Assembly (NCBI GenBank): GCA_023664385.1
Contig: JAMPFU010000029.1
Coordinates: 1 to 40,556 of the forward strand
Source: Clostridium sp.
GTDB lineage: Bacteria > Bacillota > Clostridia > Lachnospirales > Lachnospiraceae
Length of the DNA stretch: 40,556 nucleotides
Direction: 5' to 3'
Shown in pieces: positions 8,123-15,866 of the stretch (its first letter is position 1; every line of letters begins with the position of its first letter). Made by a program: the position numbers and the translations under genes. The notes beneath the pieces are model-generated. The model made no database searches and was not told where the DNA came from. It saw only the letters and a list, made by a program, of their open reading frames with translations.

Positions 8123-9380
8123 TTACTTTTTCAAAAGTTCCGGCGTGAGGTTGATGTCTTTGGCGGCAACCTCGTGGCATCCAAGCCTCTCCGCCAGGTC
8201 TTCCCCGTAATAGAAGCAGAATGCTTCATACGGGCTTTTTCCGTTCAGTTTCCTCCTGCACCAGGTTGTCAAAGCTCTTTCCTTTCGGCACCACCCTACG
8301 GATAAATTCGTGGTTTACTTCTATCTCCGCTTTCTGGTACAGCGCACTGGGGTTGCAGTAATAAATCCTCGTCCTTTGAAATCCCTTTCCGTCCGGTCCG
8401 TTCTCGATACATTTTGGGTTGGAAAACTCGCTCCCGTTGTCCGTCAGTATCACCGGGAACAACCTCCGGAAATCCTGTCCACCCAGCCGGTGGTACAATT
8501 CATCATAAATGTCCATCACCGACTTTGATGTGTTCGCTTCCCGCAGGAATCCCAGTATCAGTGACACGTTCACAAAGTAGACCGTCAGGAGAACCTTCCC
8601 GCCCTTACTCCCGATCACGGAATCCATCTGTACCACTGCCGTGTCCGGATGTTTTTCCATATACACCTCATAGTCATGGTAGTTCCTTCCCACGCGGCAT
8701 CCCCTGTCCACTTTCAGCTCCGGCTTCTTATACCCTCGGGCGGTACTTCACCTTCCTTGGCAGATCGATGTTGCGTATGTCAAACAGGCAGGCATTCACA
8801 TAATTGTACAGTGTCTTTTCACTGCACATCAGCTCGTCCTTATGGTTTAAATAGATCTGGTGGATAGACTGTCCCTGCTTCACAAGCGGCGCCAGTATCT
8901 CATTAAGCCTTGCAATCTCTCCCTCCGTGGACAGTATCCCACTTTTGGATTCCGATATCTTTGCAGTTGCCTTTCTCTGAGCTTCCAAAGCATTGTAGAT
9001 GGTCTTTGTAAGGGTGCATTTCTTTACTTCACTGCACCGTTGCACACATACGGTGGCTTAAAACGGTGGGTGATACCTCCTCCTCGAATTGTTCACAGTA
9101 GTGGTTGCAGAGGGCTTCACACTGCTTACAGACTGTGACCGTTGGATGCTTACAGTCATTTGTCCCGCATACCTTCTTCCTTTTGCAGGTCTTTCTGTAC
9201 TTGCAGGTATTATGCGGATAAACACTGTAGCCTGTGTCCTGCTCCATGGAGTAATTCCTTACCTCTTGGTGATAGTTGTCCTGTCCCTTGAAAGCTTCTC
9301 TCCGATTTGGGTGAATGTCATATGCTCCTTCAGCCCGTTCTGTATCTCCAGCCGGTCCTCATGGTTAAAAATTTTGCCAT
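8123..9380 (-). pseudogene. IS30-family transposase, multiple frameshifts
   Basis: Reading leftwards from the ATG complementary to 9378-9380: an N-terminal part with FNHEDRLEIQNGLKEHMTFT and IGEKLSRDRTTITK (helix-turn-helix), then a cysteine-rich stretch NTCKYRKTCKRKKVCG, then GQSIHQIYLNHKDELMCSEK, then the integrase core with VVQMDSVIGSKGGKVLL (first Asp), FPVILTDNGSEFSNP (second Asp) and KAEIEVNHEFIRRVVPKG (the Glu region). The final part, in yet another frame, reads NGKSPYEAFCFYYGEDLAER and ends at 8123. At least four frame changes are needed (near 9365, 9265, 9035, 8720 and 8240), so it is dead. The plus-strand open frames across it are shadows. Confidence 0.85.
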
Positions 9381-9429
9381 GATATTTCTCCTTTCCCCTT
9401 CTGACGGGAATCTCAGTTTACTATTCAGG

Positions 9430-9442
9430 GTTGGTAATATTA
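9430..9442 (+). repeat. 13-bp direct repeat, right flank of IS30-like element
   Basis: This is the second copy of GTTGGTAATATTA. It lies 43 bases upstream of the -35 box of the ribosomal protein operon. Confidence 0.65.
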
Positions 9443-9485
9443 TGATATTATTATGAAAAATCAGGTAATTGTTATAAAATAAGGC

Positions 9486-9514
9486 TTGATATTTTAAAAT
9501 CCATATGATATTAT
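9486..9514 (+). promoter_or_regulatory. Promoter of rpsF-ssb-rpsR
   Basis: TTGATA (9486-9491), a 17-base spacer, and TATTAT (9509-9514) form a near-consensus housekeeping promoter, leaving a leader of about 150 bases before rpsF. Confidence 0.75.
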
Positions 9515-9551
9515 CTAACTCTGTGATATATTTTACTTCATAGAAAGCCAT

Positions 9552-9646
9552 GCTTCCTATGAAGCCGGTTTAACAAAACCGTAAAAGGTTCAAACATAAG
9601 TCAAGGACTTGTGTTTAATTCCTTGCTTCGGACGCAGCTCCGAAGC
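9552..9646 (+). promoter_or_regulatory. Structured rpsF leader, possible S6:S18 autoregulatory element
   Basis: Three hairpins follow the promoter: GCTTC-ctat-GAAGC (9552-9565), CGGTTT-aaca-AAACCG (9566-9581) and GCTTCGG-acgcagct-CCGAAGC (9625-9646). The last is nested in CAAGGA (9602-9607)/TCCTTG (9620-9625), which competes with its base. Many bacteria control this operon through an S6:S18-binding leader; the position fits, but I could not confirm the consensus fold. Confidence 0.45.
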
Positions 9647-9673
9647 CATTAGACCATAAGGAGGTGCAATGAC

Positions 9674-9964
9674 ATGAACAAGTATGAATTAGCGTTGGTT
9701 GTTAGTGCAAAGATTGAAGACGATGCCAGAACAGCAGTTGTTGATAAGGCTAAGGCGATTATCGAGAAGGCTGGTGGTACAATTACTAACGTTGATGAGT
9801 GGGGCAAGAAAAGACTCGCTTACGAGATTCAGAAGATGAAAGAGGGTTATTACTATTTTATAGCCTTTGATGGTAGTCCTGAAAGCCCGGCTCAGGTTGA
9901 GGCCAATGTTCGTATCATGGAATCTGTTCTCAGATATCTTTGTGTCAGACAGGACGCAGAGTAG
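9674..9964 (+). CDS. rpsF: 30S ribosomal protein S6
   Basis: A 96-residue protein with the S6 layout: MNKYELALVVSAKIEDDART (strand then helix), GGTITNVDEWGKKRLAYEIQ and KEGYYYFIAFDG, ending in the usual acidic helix region. S6 binds 16S rRNA as a heterodimer with S18 in the platform of the small subunit. The start follows AAGGAGG with good spacing. It is the first gene of rpsF-ssb-rpsR, a gene order conserved across Firmicutes; ssb follows 18 bases later. Confidence 0.97.
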   Translation: MNKYELALVVSAKIEDDARTAVVDKAKAIIEKAGGTITNVDEWGKKRLAYEIQKMKEGYYYFIAFDGSPESPAQVEANVRIMESVLRYLCVRQDAE

Positions 9965-9982
9965 GATAAGGAGGAATTCCAA

Positions 9983-10426
9983 ATGAACAAAGTTATTTTA
10001 ATGGGTCGTTTAACAAGAGATCCTGAGGTTAGATATTCACAGGCGGCAGAGCCTTTAGCTATAGCAAGATATACCCTTGCAGTTGACAGACGCGGAAGAA
10101 GGGATGCAAACGGCAGTGACCAGACGGCAGATTTTATTCCGTGTGTTGCTTTTGGACGTGCAGGAGAGTTTGCAGAAAAATATTTCAGACAGGGAATTAA
10201 GATAGTAATCTCAGGAAGAATTCAGACGGGAAGCTATACCAATAAAGACGGAGTAAAGGTTTATACAACAGAGGTTATTGTTGATGAACAGGAGTTTGCG
10301 GAAAGTAAGAGTGCCAGCGAATCAAACAGTGTGCCTCAGGCTGAAAGACCTGCCCCTTCAAGCGCAAGCGCCGATGGATTCATGAGTATTCCAGAGGGAA
10401 TAGAAAACGACTTACCGTTTAAGTAG
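9983..10426 (+). CDS. ssb: Single-stranded DNA-binding protein
   Basis: A 147-residue SSB. Residues 1-105 form the OB fold (MNKVILMGRLTRDPEVRYSQ, YTLAVDR, DFIPCVAFGRAGEFAEKYFR, GIKIVISGRIQTGSYTNKDG). A low-complexity Ser/Ala/Pro linker follows, then the C-terminal tip ENDLPFK, which normally docks replication and repair proteins. The tip has a lysine after the usual terminal phenylalanine, which is unusual because the free Phe carboxylate matters for partner binding in studied SSBs. Its place between rpsF and rpsR and the AAGGAGG site upstream support the call. Confidence 0.97.
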   Translation: MNKVILMGRLTRDPEVRYSQAAEPLAIARYTLAVDRRGRRDANGSDQTADFIPCVAFGRAGEFAEKYFRQGIKIVISGRIQTGSYTNKDGVKVYTTEVIVDEQEFAESKSASESNSVPQAERPAPSSASADGFMSIPEGIENDLPFK

Positions 10427-10536
10427 AATATGTATTGACTTTTCGAAGAAAAGTGAATATGTAGACCGAGTCCATCGCTGAAGGTGATTTAAGATGGCGA
10501 GGGTTCATTAGTAAATACAAAATGGAGGTAAGAAAA

Positions 10537-10809
10537 ATGGCTTACAATAAGACAGAAAAAAGCGAACACGCAGATGCTCCTATGAAAAGAAGACCAATTC
10601 GCAGGAGAAAAAAGGTCTGCGTATTCTGTGCAGAGAAAAATTCTGTTATTGACTATAAAGACGTAAATAAGCTTAAGAGATATATCTCTGAGAGAGGTAA
10701 AATTCTTCCTAGAAGAATTACCGGAAACTGTGCAAAGCATCAGAGGGCTTTAACAGTTGCCATTAAGAGAGCAAGACACATAAGCTTAATGCCATATGTA
10801 GTTGATTAA
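10537..10809 (+). CDS. rpsR: 30S ribosomal protein S18
   Basis: A 90-residue basic protein with S18 hallmarks: [40 protein letters not shown] and [20 protein letters not shown]. It partners S6 on the small subunit platform. I start at the ATG at 10537 because the in-frame ATG at 10522 is followed at once by GGAGG, which serves as the ribosome binding site. The CxxC near residue 26 and later Cys/His suggest the zinc-binding type. It is the last gene of the operon. Confidence 0.97.
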   Translation: MAYNKTEKSEHADAPMKRRPIRRRKKVCVFCAEKNSVIDYKDVNKLKRYISERGKILPRRITGNCAKHQRALTVAIKRARHISLMPYVVD

Positions 10810-10822
10810 TTAAGAGCAATGG

Positions 10823-10854
10823 AGCTCCGACCGTAGGACGGTTGGAGCTTTTTC
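10823..10854 (+). terminator. Terminator of rpsF-ssb-rpsR
   Basis: AGCTCCGACCGT (10823-10834), loop AGG, ACGGTTGGAGCT (10838-10849) form a 12-bp stem with one G-T pair, followed by TTTTC. Confidence 0.92.
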
Positions 10855-10862
10855 ATTTCTTT

Positions 10863-11395
10863 AAGAGGTTACCGCAGTAAGGATTTAAGGCACATAGTTG
10901 TTTGCCCATGACAAGCCCTCTTTTATTTTGTATTTTTATAACCTGTGCTATCTAAGCATATTAAGATATTTTGCCTGTTCTATTATGGCTTGTGGGGCAC
11001 TCCCTTGAACTCGTACACAGCCATGCAGCCAACGGTATGTGTATTTTGAATTTGTCAACAAGACCGTTTAGAATACCCACATTTGATAATTTGCGATGAA
11101 ACATGCTGCGAGGCGTTGTCTGAGCGAAGCGAGTTTCGTTTAAGCAGCATGTAATCAAACATCGCAAATTTCAAATGTGAGGTATTCTTACGGTCTTAAA
11201 AGGTTGCAATTCAAAATACACATACCGTTTGGCTGCATAAGGCTGTGTCCTCAGACAGCAGTCCGTGCCCCACATAATAGAAAAGACAAAATATCAATAT
11301 GCTAAAGATAGCCGGTAACCATAAAAATACAAAATATAAGAGGCTTGTCTGTGTAATTTTATGTATGCCTTAAATCCTTACTGCGACAGCCCCTT
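10863..11395. repeat. ~530-bp long inverted repeat (MITE-like or giant hairpin)
   Basis: The entire stretch is one imperfect palindrome with arms of about 250-260 bases and its centre near 11129. The outer tips CGCAGTAAGGATTTAAGGCA (10873-10892) and its complement (11366-11385) match over 20 of 20 bases. Further paired blocks include GCAGCCAACGGTATGTGTAT with its partner near 11216-11236, GTGGGGCAC with its partner near 11267-11275, and ACATGCTGC (11101-11109) with GCAGCATGT (11143-11151). It contains no convincing gene. It lies between the rpsR terminator and dapF. It could be a miniature inverted-repeat element or two inverted copies of a short repeat. Confidence 0.85.
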
Positions 11396-11559
11396 CGAAC
11401 TATGATGTCAAAGACAATGGCATAAAAGGTGAGAGCCATGCTGCTCCTTCCTGCAAAAAAGTGTGGTATATCACACGAGTTGGTGGTATTATGTTATAGA
11501 AATTTGAGTTATCGTTGCACGGTATGTGCTGTGGTATTTAATTTATAAGGGGAAAACGT

Positions 11560-12525
11560 ATGAAATTTACGAAAATGGAAGGTCTTGGCAATGACTATGT
11601 GTATGTAAACTGCTTTCAGGAGAACGTGGAAAATCCAAGTGCGCTTGCGAAAAAAATAAGCGACAGGCATTTTGGAATCGGCTCAGATGGGCTGATACTT
11701 ATAAAGCCGTCAGAGACAGCAGATTTTATGATGGAGATGTACAATGCAGACGGCTCGCAGTCGGAAATGTGCGGAAATGGTATCAGATGCGTTGGAAAAT
11801 ATGTGTACGATTATGGGCTTACGGATAAAACAAGCATAACAGTTGAGACGTTAGCCGGGATAAAATATCTTGACCTGAAGATACAGTATGAGGATGGGAT
11901 AAATGATAGTCAAGATTCAGGTAATATAAAAAAGGATAATGGCAGTAATAAAAAACGCGGCAGGGTAAAGCTGGTAACCGTAAATATGGGAGCTCCTATT
12001 CTTGCACCACAGGATATTCCTGTAAGTGTGGATGAAATTTTGAAAAATTGTACTGCAGTAAATGAATTTCCGGAAAAAATCATAGAAGCAGATATTAAGG
12101 AGACAGGCATGATAAGGGACTGCCCTGTAAGAATAGCAGGGAAGAAGTGGAATATAACCTGTGTTTCTATGGGTAATCCCCACTGCGTTACATTTATAAA
12201 TGATACGGATTCATTTCCACTAGAGGAAATCGGACCTCAATTTGAGACAAATCCGATATTTCCCAACAGGGTAAATGCAGAATTCGTCCAAATCGTAAAT
12301 AGAAAATATGCAAAGATGCGTGTTTGGGAGCGGGGAAGCGGTGAAACCCTCGCCTGCGGAACAGGAACCTGTGCCTCAGTTGTTGCGGCAATCCTGAACG
12401 GACTTACGGAGGATGAAGTTACCGTAAAGCTTTTAGGGGGAGACCTTATCATAAAATGGGACCGGGAAAGCAACAAGGTTTATATGACAGGACCTGCAAG
12501 GGTTGTGTTTGATGGCGAGATATAG
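11560..12525 (+). CDS. dapF: Diaminopimelate epimerase
   Basis: Converts LL-diaminopimelate to meso-diaminopimelate, the precursor of lysine and of the peptidoglycan cross-link residue, by a two-base cysteine mechanism. The protein is 321 residues against about 275-280 for most DapF. Both active-site cysteines are present: Cys71 in NADGSQSEMCGNGIRC and Cys266 in GSGETLACGTGTCASVV. The extra length includes a polar, low-complexity insertion at about residues 110-135 (Asp/Asn/Ser/Lys-rich). The ATG follows AAGGGGAAAACGT. dapL lies 121 bases downstream, so the two form the end of the aminotransferase-type lysine pathway. Confidence 0.97.
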   Translation: MKFTKMEGLGNDYVYVNCFQENVENPSALAKKISDRHFGIGSDGLILIKPSETADFMMEMYNADGSQSEMCGNGIRCVGKYVYDYGLTDKTSITVETLAGIKYLDLKIQYEDGINDSQDSGNIKKDNGSNKKRGRVKLVTVNMGAPILAPQDIPVSVDEILKNCTAVNEFPEKIIEADIKETGMIRDCPVRIAGKKWNITCVSMGNPHCVTFINDTDSFPLEEIGPQFETNPIFPNRVNAEFVQIVNRKYAKMRVWERGSGETLACGTGTCASVVAAILNGLTEDEVTVKLLGGDLIIKWDRESNKVYMTGPARVVFDGEI

Positions 12526-12543
12526 CGTCAGCCTATGAGTTCT

Positions 12544-12562
12544 CGATTTACGAAGTAAATCG
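12544..12562 (+). repeat. 8-bp hairpin between dapF and dapL
   Basis: CGATTTAC-gaa-GTAAATCG is a perfect stem in the 121-base dapF-dapL gap. No T-run follows, so it is more likely an RNA processing or stability element than a terminator. Confidence 0.45.
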
Positions 12563-12646
12563 GAGTATATGCTGAAAGTAAATTTGAGTTTTATAGGAAA
12601 CTGCTAAGTAATGGGCGGATGTTCAAAGATTATGGAGGAATAAAAA

Positions 12647-13864
12647 ATGTTTAAAGTAAATGACAACTATTTAAAATTACCGGGAAGCTACTTATTTTCT
12701 ACAATAGGAAAAAAGGTAAGAGAATTTCAGGCGGCAAATCCTGACAAGGAGATAATAAGGCTTGGAATAGGAGACGTGACTCAGCCCCTTGCGCCTGCCA
12801 TTATTGAGAGGCTTCACAGTGCAGTTGACGAGATGGGGGTGAAGGAAACCTTTAAGGGCTATGCACCTGACCTTGGCTATGAATTTTTAAGAAGTGCAAT
12901 ATCAAAAAATGATTACAAGGCGAGAGGCGTGGACATTGCCATAGACGAAATATTTATCAGTGACGGAGCAAAATGTGATTCGGGAAACATACAGGAAATA
13001 TTTGCACTTGACAACAAAATAGCCGTATGTGACCCTGTATACCCTGTGTATGTGGACTCAAACGTCATGGCTGGAAGAACGGGAGAATATGACAGTGAAA
13101 CAGGACTTTGGAGCAATGTAATATACATGCCGTGTAAGGAGGAAAACGGCTTTGCCCCTGAGCTTCCAAACGACACGCCTGACATCATATATCTCTGTTT
13201 CCCAAACAATCCTACGGGAGCAACAATTAAAAAGGAGCAGCTTCAGATGTGGGTTGATTATGCAAACAGGGTCGGTGCAGTAATTATATATGACGCTGCA
13301 TATGAGGCATACATAAGCGAGGAGGACGTACCGCATACGATATATGAATGTGACGGTGCAAAGACCTGTGCCATAGAGCTTAGGAGCTTTTCTAAAAATG
13401 CAGGCTTTACAGGAACAAGGCTTGGCTTTACGGTAGTGCCGCATGCACTTAAGGCGACAGACGGTACGGCACTAAATCCACTTTGGGCGAGACGTCATGG
13501 AACAAAATACAACGGCGCACCGTACATTGTACAGCAGGCAGGCGACGCAGTATATTCTGAGGAAGGAAAAAGACAGACTGCCGAACAGATAGCGTACTAC
13601 ATGAAAAATGCAAAATACATATATAGCGGGCTTAAGGATGCGGGATATTCCGTGTCAGGCGGAGTGAATGCACCATATATATGGCTGAAAACGCCTGATA
13701 ATATGACATCATGGGAGTTTTTCGATTATCTTCTTGAGAAGGCAAATGTTGTGGGAACGCCTGGCTCTGGCTTTGGACCAAGCGGCGAGGGATATTTCAG
13801 GCTGACAGCATTTGGAACCTATGAGAATACGGTAAAGGCGATTGAGAGGATAAAGGGGATATAG
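12647..13864 (+). CDS. dapL: LL-diaminopimelate aminotransferase
   Basis: A PLP-dependent class I/II aminotransferase that makes LL-diaminopimelate from tetrahydrodipicolinate and glutamate in one step, bypassing the succinyl or acetyl branches. The 405-residue length is typical. The N-terminus [20 protein letters not shown] and the motif [12 protein letters not shown] are DapL-like; FPNNPTGA (about 185-192) and [14 protein letters not shown] with the PLP lysine at about residue 250 give the fold type I active site. GGAGG precedes the ATG. Paired with dapF it completes the route to meso-diaminopimelate. Confidence 0.96.
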   Translation: MFKVNDNYLKLPGSYLFSTIGKKVREFQAANPDKEIIRLGIGDVTQPLAPAIIERLHSAVDEMGVKETFKGYAPDLGYEFLRSAISKNDYKARGVDIAIDEIFISDGAKCDSGNIQEIFALDNKIAVCDPVYPVYVDSNVMAGRTGEYDSETGLWSNVIYMPCKEENGFAPELPNDTPDIIYLCFPNNPTGATIKKEQLQMWVDYANRVGAVIIYDAAYEAYISEEDVPHTIYECDGAKTCAIELRSFSKNAGFTGTRLGFTVVPHALKATDGTALNPLWARRHGTKYNGAPYIVQQAGDAVYSEEGKRQTAEQIAYYMKNAKYIYSGLKDAGYSVSGGVNAPYIWLKTPDNMTSWEFFDYLLEKANVVGTPGSGFGPSGEGYFRLTAFGTYENTVKAIERIKGI

Positions 13865-13887
13865 AAAAGGTGTGCGTGTTTTTGCAG

Positions 13888-13916
13888 TTGACTAATTTTT
13901 TATATTGTGATAGTTT
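13888..13916 (+). promoter_or_regulatory. Probable promoter of the alarmone synthetase unit
   Basis: TTGACT (13888-13893), a 17-base spacer and TAGTTT (13911-13916), about 50 bases before the start codon. Confidence 0.5.
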
Positions 13917-13966
13917 TAGACCATATATAATTAAATAATAAAATATATAGCGAAGGATTATGCGGG

Positions 13967-14932
13967 ATGGGAAGTAGTGCAGATTGGAATTCGTATTGGG
14001 ATAAATTGATACGTCAAAAAAAGTTACAACAAAAAATACATGATTTGGATGAAGTTGATAAATTTGAAAATCGCCATGTAACTACAAAAGAAATATGTGA
14101 ACGCATATTTTGGGATTATAATGATTGGGAAAAGGACTGTAAAAAAATAAGAGATAATTTGATTTTAGAAATAGGTGAATTATCAGGGGTACATTTGCAC
14201 ACAGGCAGAATAAAAACGATGGATAGCCTTATTGTTAAAGTTATTACGAAAAGACATGAGTGGCTGGGAAATAATAGCAGTAAATATGCAAATTTAAGTG
14301 TCGATAATTATAAAGAGATAATAACTGATATAGTGGGTGTTCGACTTATTTTAAGTTATCGTGGAGATTGGATTGATATCCATAATGAAATAATAAAACG
14401 ATTTCCATATCTTCCCAATATAGATTATAAGCAGCTTGATGGCTTGGTATCTTTGGATCATAATAGGGTTATTTCAGAATGTCCCAAGGTATATCATGCA
14501 CAGAATGATGATATAGAGGAATATCGTAAACAGGGATTGATTACAAAACAGCATCCCATGAATTACAGAAGCATTCATTATACAATCAATTATGATAAAT
14601 CATACGTGGAATTACAGCTTAGAACCATTTTTGACGAAGCGTGGAGCGATTGCGATCATCGGTATGTATACAAAAAAGAAGATAATAAAAATCACGAGGT
14701 ATTGCTAAAGCTTTCGGGCATATTATCTGATCTCACGAATATATCTAGTGATATAGGAGATGAAATAAGGCGTATATATTATGATAATAAAAAAGAAGAA
14801 GGGTATATTGATTTTAAAAGGGTAAACCATGATGTTGATGATGTGTTGGACAGATTGGAGAGCGTACATAATGATTTAAAAAAATTTAAAGAGCATTTTT
14901 ACATTAAGGATGAAAACAAAGGAGGGAATTGA
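13967..14932 (+). CDS. RelA/SpoT-domain nucleotide pyrophosphokinase (small alarmone synthetase or toxSAS type)
   Basis: A 321-residue soluble protein with a RelA/SpoT synthetase domain at about residues 75-240 and no hydrolase, TGS or ACT domain. Visible motifs are RIKTMDSLIVKV (81-92, the RxKxxxSxxxK pattern), DIVGVRLI with Asp121, NYRSIHY (199-205, the G-loop), ELQLRT with Glu215, and EAWSDCDHRYVYK (224-236). All key synthetase residues seem present, so it should transfer pyrophosphate to a nucleotide or another substrate. The C-terminal ~80 residues are helical and charged. It leads a tight three-gene unit, as in toxSAS toxin-antitoxin or phage-defence loci, but housekeeping alarmone synthesis is also possible. 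Confidence 0.85.
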   Translation: MGSSADWNSYWDKLIRQKKLQQKIHDLDEVDKFENRHVTTKEICERIFWDYNDWEKDCKKIRDNLILEIGELSGVHLHTGRIKTMDSLIVKVITKRHEWLGNNSSKYANLSVDNYKEIITDIVGVRLILSYRGDWIDIHNEIIKRFPYLPNIDYKQLDGLVSLDHNRVISECPKVYHAQNDDIEEYRKQGLITKQHPMNYRSIHYTINYDKSYVELQLRTIFDEAWSDCDHRYVYKKEDNKNHEVLLKLSGILSDLTNISSDIGDEIRRIYYDNKKEEGYIDFKRVNHDVDDVLDRLESVHNDLKKFKEHFYIKDENKGGN

Positions 14933-14933
14933 G

Positions 14934-15128
14934 ATGACATATGGTGAAATGTTACAACAAAAATTATTGGATGGCACATTTAAGAAAAATTACAGAACAA
15001 ATCACGGTGATAAGTTTGTTGACGGTCAAGATGAGCTAAGGTTATATCAATTCAATATGTATATTAGTTCCTGTCCTTGTTATCTTATGGATATGCGTAT
15101 TAAAAGGAGGGCGTATTGTGGAGACTGA
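14934..15128 (+). CDS. Small unknown protein in the alarmone synthetase unit
   Basis: Encodes 64 residues starting one base after the upstream stop, with AAAGGAGGG just before the ATG at 14934. It is polar and contains an SCPCY cluster near residue 46. Its 3' end overlaps the next gene by 11 bases and contains that gene's ribosome binding site, so the three genes are translationally coupled. No family is recognised. Its size and position would suit an antitoxin or accessory subunit, but nothing in the sequence proves this. Confidence 0.6.
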   Translation: MTYGEMLQQKLLDGTFKKNYRTNHGDKFVDGQDELRLYQFNMYISSCPCYLMDMRIKRRAYCGD

Positions 15129-15663
15129 TAAGGAAAAAAAAATAGATTATCGTGAATTGGTTGAAAAATCTAATGGCGAAATACCTCCAATATACGATTG
15201 GATATATCAAATGATGAATATTTTTATAAAAAGTTTTAAACATGAAAACAGAGTTATTATTTCTCGTGATATATTAGATCATGTGGTAGTTGATTATTTT
15301 GTCGACATTGATAGATTGAAAGAATTTTCCAATATAGAACAGATACACCACTCTAAAATATTTGCATATTTAGCCTTTTGGATTTTAAGACATAAACCAT
15401 TACAGGTAATAGTTGAATGTGATGCGCCGGAAGCTTCGTTTGTGAATGAAGAGTTTGTTTGCTATATGTTAAGAAGCTATTTTTTTGCAGATGGCGAAGT
15501 ACATTCAATCGTTGATGAGAAAAGGGAGGATGTTGATAATTTTGTAGATAATATGTTATACTATTTTCAGTATAGAGACTATAGTGCTAAGAGTATTGAA
15601 ATTATGATATTGGCTTTTAAAGCGGGATGTGGATATCAATATTCTATCGACCATCATCATTAG
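15118..15663 (+). CDS. Unknown protein, third gene of the alarmone synthetase unit
   Basis: Encodes 181 residues from a GTG at 15118 preceded by AAAAGGAGGG. It is acidic and appears mostly helical (YDWIYQMMNIFIKSFKHENR, IFAYLAFWILRHKPLQVIVE, EDVDNFVDNMLYYFQYRDYS) and ends in DHHH. No signal peptide or clear membrane span and no family recognised. Co-translation with the synthetase suggests a partner, for example an antitoxin, sensor or target adaptor. That role is inference from arrangement only. Confidence 0.65.
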   Translation: METDKEKKIDYRELVEKSNGEIPPIYDWIYQMMNIFIKSFKHENRVIISRDILDHVVVDYFVDIDRLKEFSNIEQIHHSKIFAYLAFWILRHKPLQVIVECDAPEASFVNEEFVCYMLRSYFFADGEVHSIVDEKREDVDNFVDNMLYYFQYRDYSAKSIEIMILAFKAGCGYQYSIDHHH

Positions 15664-15666
15664 GTT

Positions 15667-15709
15667 AAAATCTCAAGCTGCTGTCTTTCGTGTAGTTTGA
15701 GATTTTTTT
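15667..15709 (+). terminator. Terminator of the alarmone synthetase unit
   Basis: AAAATCTCAAGCT (15667-15679) pairs with AGTTTGAGATTTT (15694-15706), one G-T pair included, followed by a T-run. Confidence 0.9.
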
Positions 15710-15769
15710 ATACAACTAAAAATAATTGTTAAAAAAGTGTTAAATAAATTAAAAAAATATTAATTTTTG

Positions 15770-15798
15770 TTGCATTAAAATTAAATATGTGCTACAAT
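15770..15798 (+). promoter_or_regulatory. Promoter of the first papain-fold protein
   Basis: TTGCAT (15770-15775), 17 bases, TACAAT (15793-15798), within an AT-rich upstream stretch that could act as an UP element. Confidence 0.75.
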
Positions 15799-15866
15799 CC
15801 CATTTTGTGTGCATGAAAAAGTAAGAAGAACAATTGAAAAGCACATGAAAGATGAGGAGAATTAGC

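Larger units (their letters stand above)
7866..9429 (-). mobile_element. Decayed IS30-like insertion sequence, 1,564 bp
   Basis: The borders are set by the 13-bp direct repeats and by terminal inverted repeats: 7866-7891 matches the reverse complement of 9404-9429 at about 18 of 26 positions, both keeping AAAC and TTCCCGT. A single transposase gene on the minus strand fills the right four fifths. The left end, downstream of the gene, carries five 20-bp repeats whose first unit overlaps the inverted repeat, then a spacer with a TATAAT-like box near 7990 and a small palindrome. The right end abuts the rpsF promoter region. Confidence 0.75.

Noticed and set aside
8081-9382. Several plus-strand open frames of 70-130 codons
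   Set aside because: They run antisense to the frameshifted IS30-type transposase, whose motifs are recognisable on the minus strand.
10961-11167. 68-codon minus-strand open frame in the long inverted repeat
   Set aside because: It has no ribosome binding site, no recognisable protein features, and lies in a palindromic non-coding element.
14934-15663. Calling the two small genes downstream of the alarmone synthetase antitoxins
   Set aside because: Only the gene arrangement supports this; neither protein matches a known antitoxin family by eye, so the role is kept as a finding to test.
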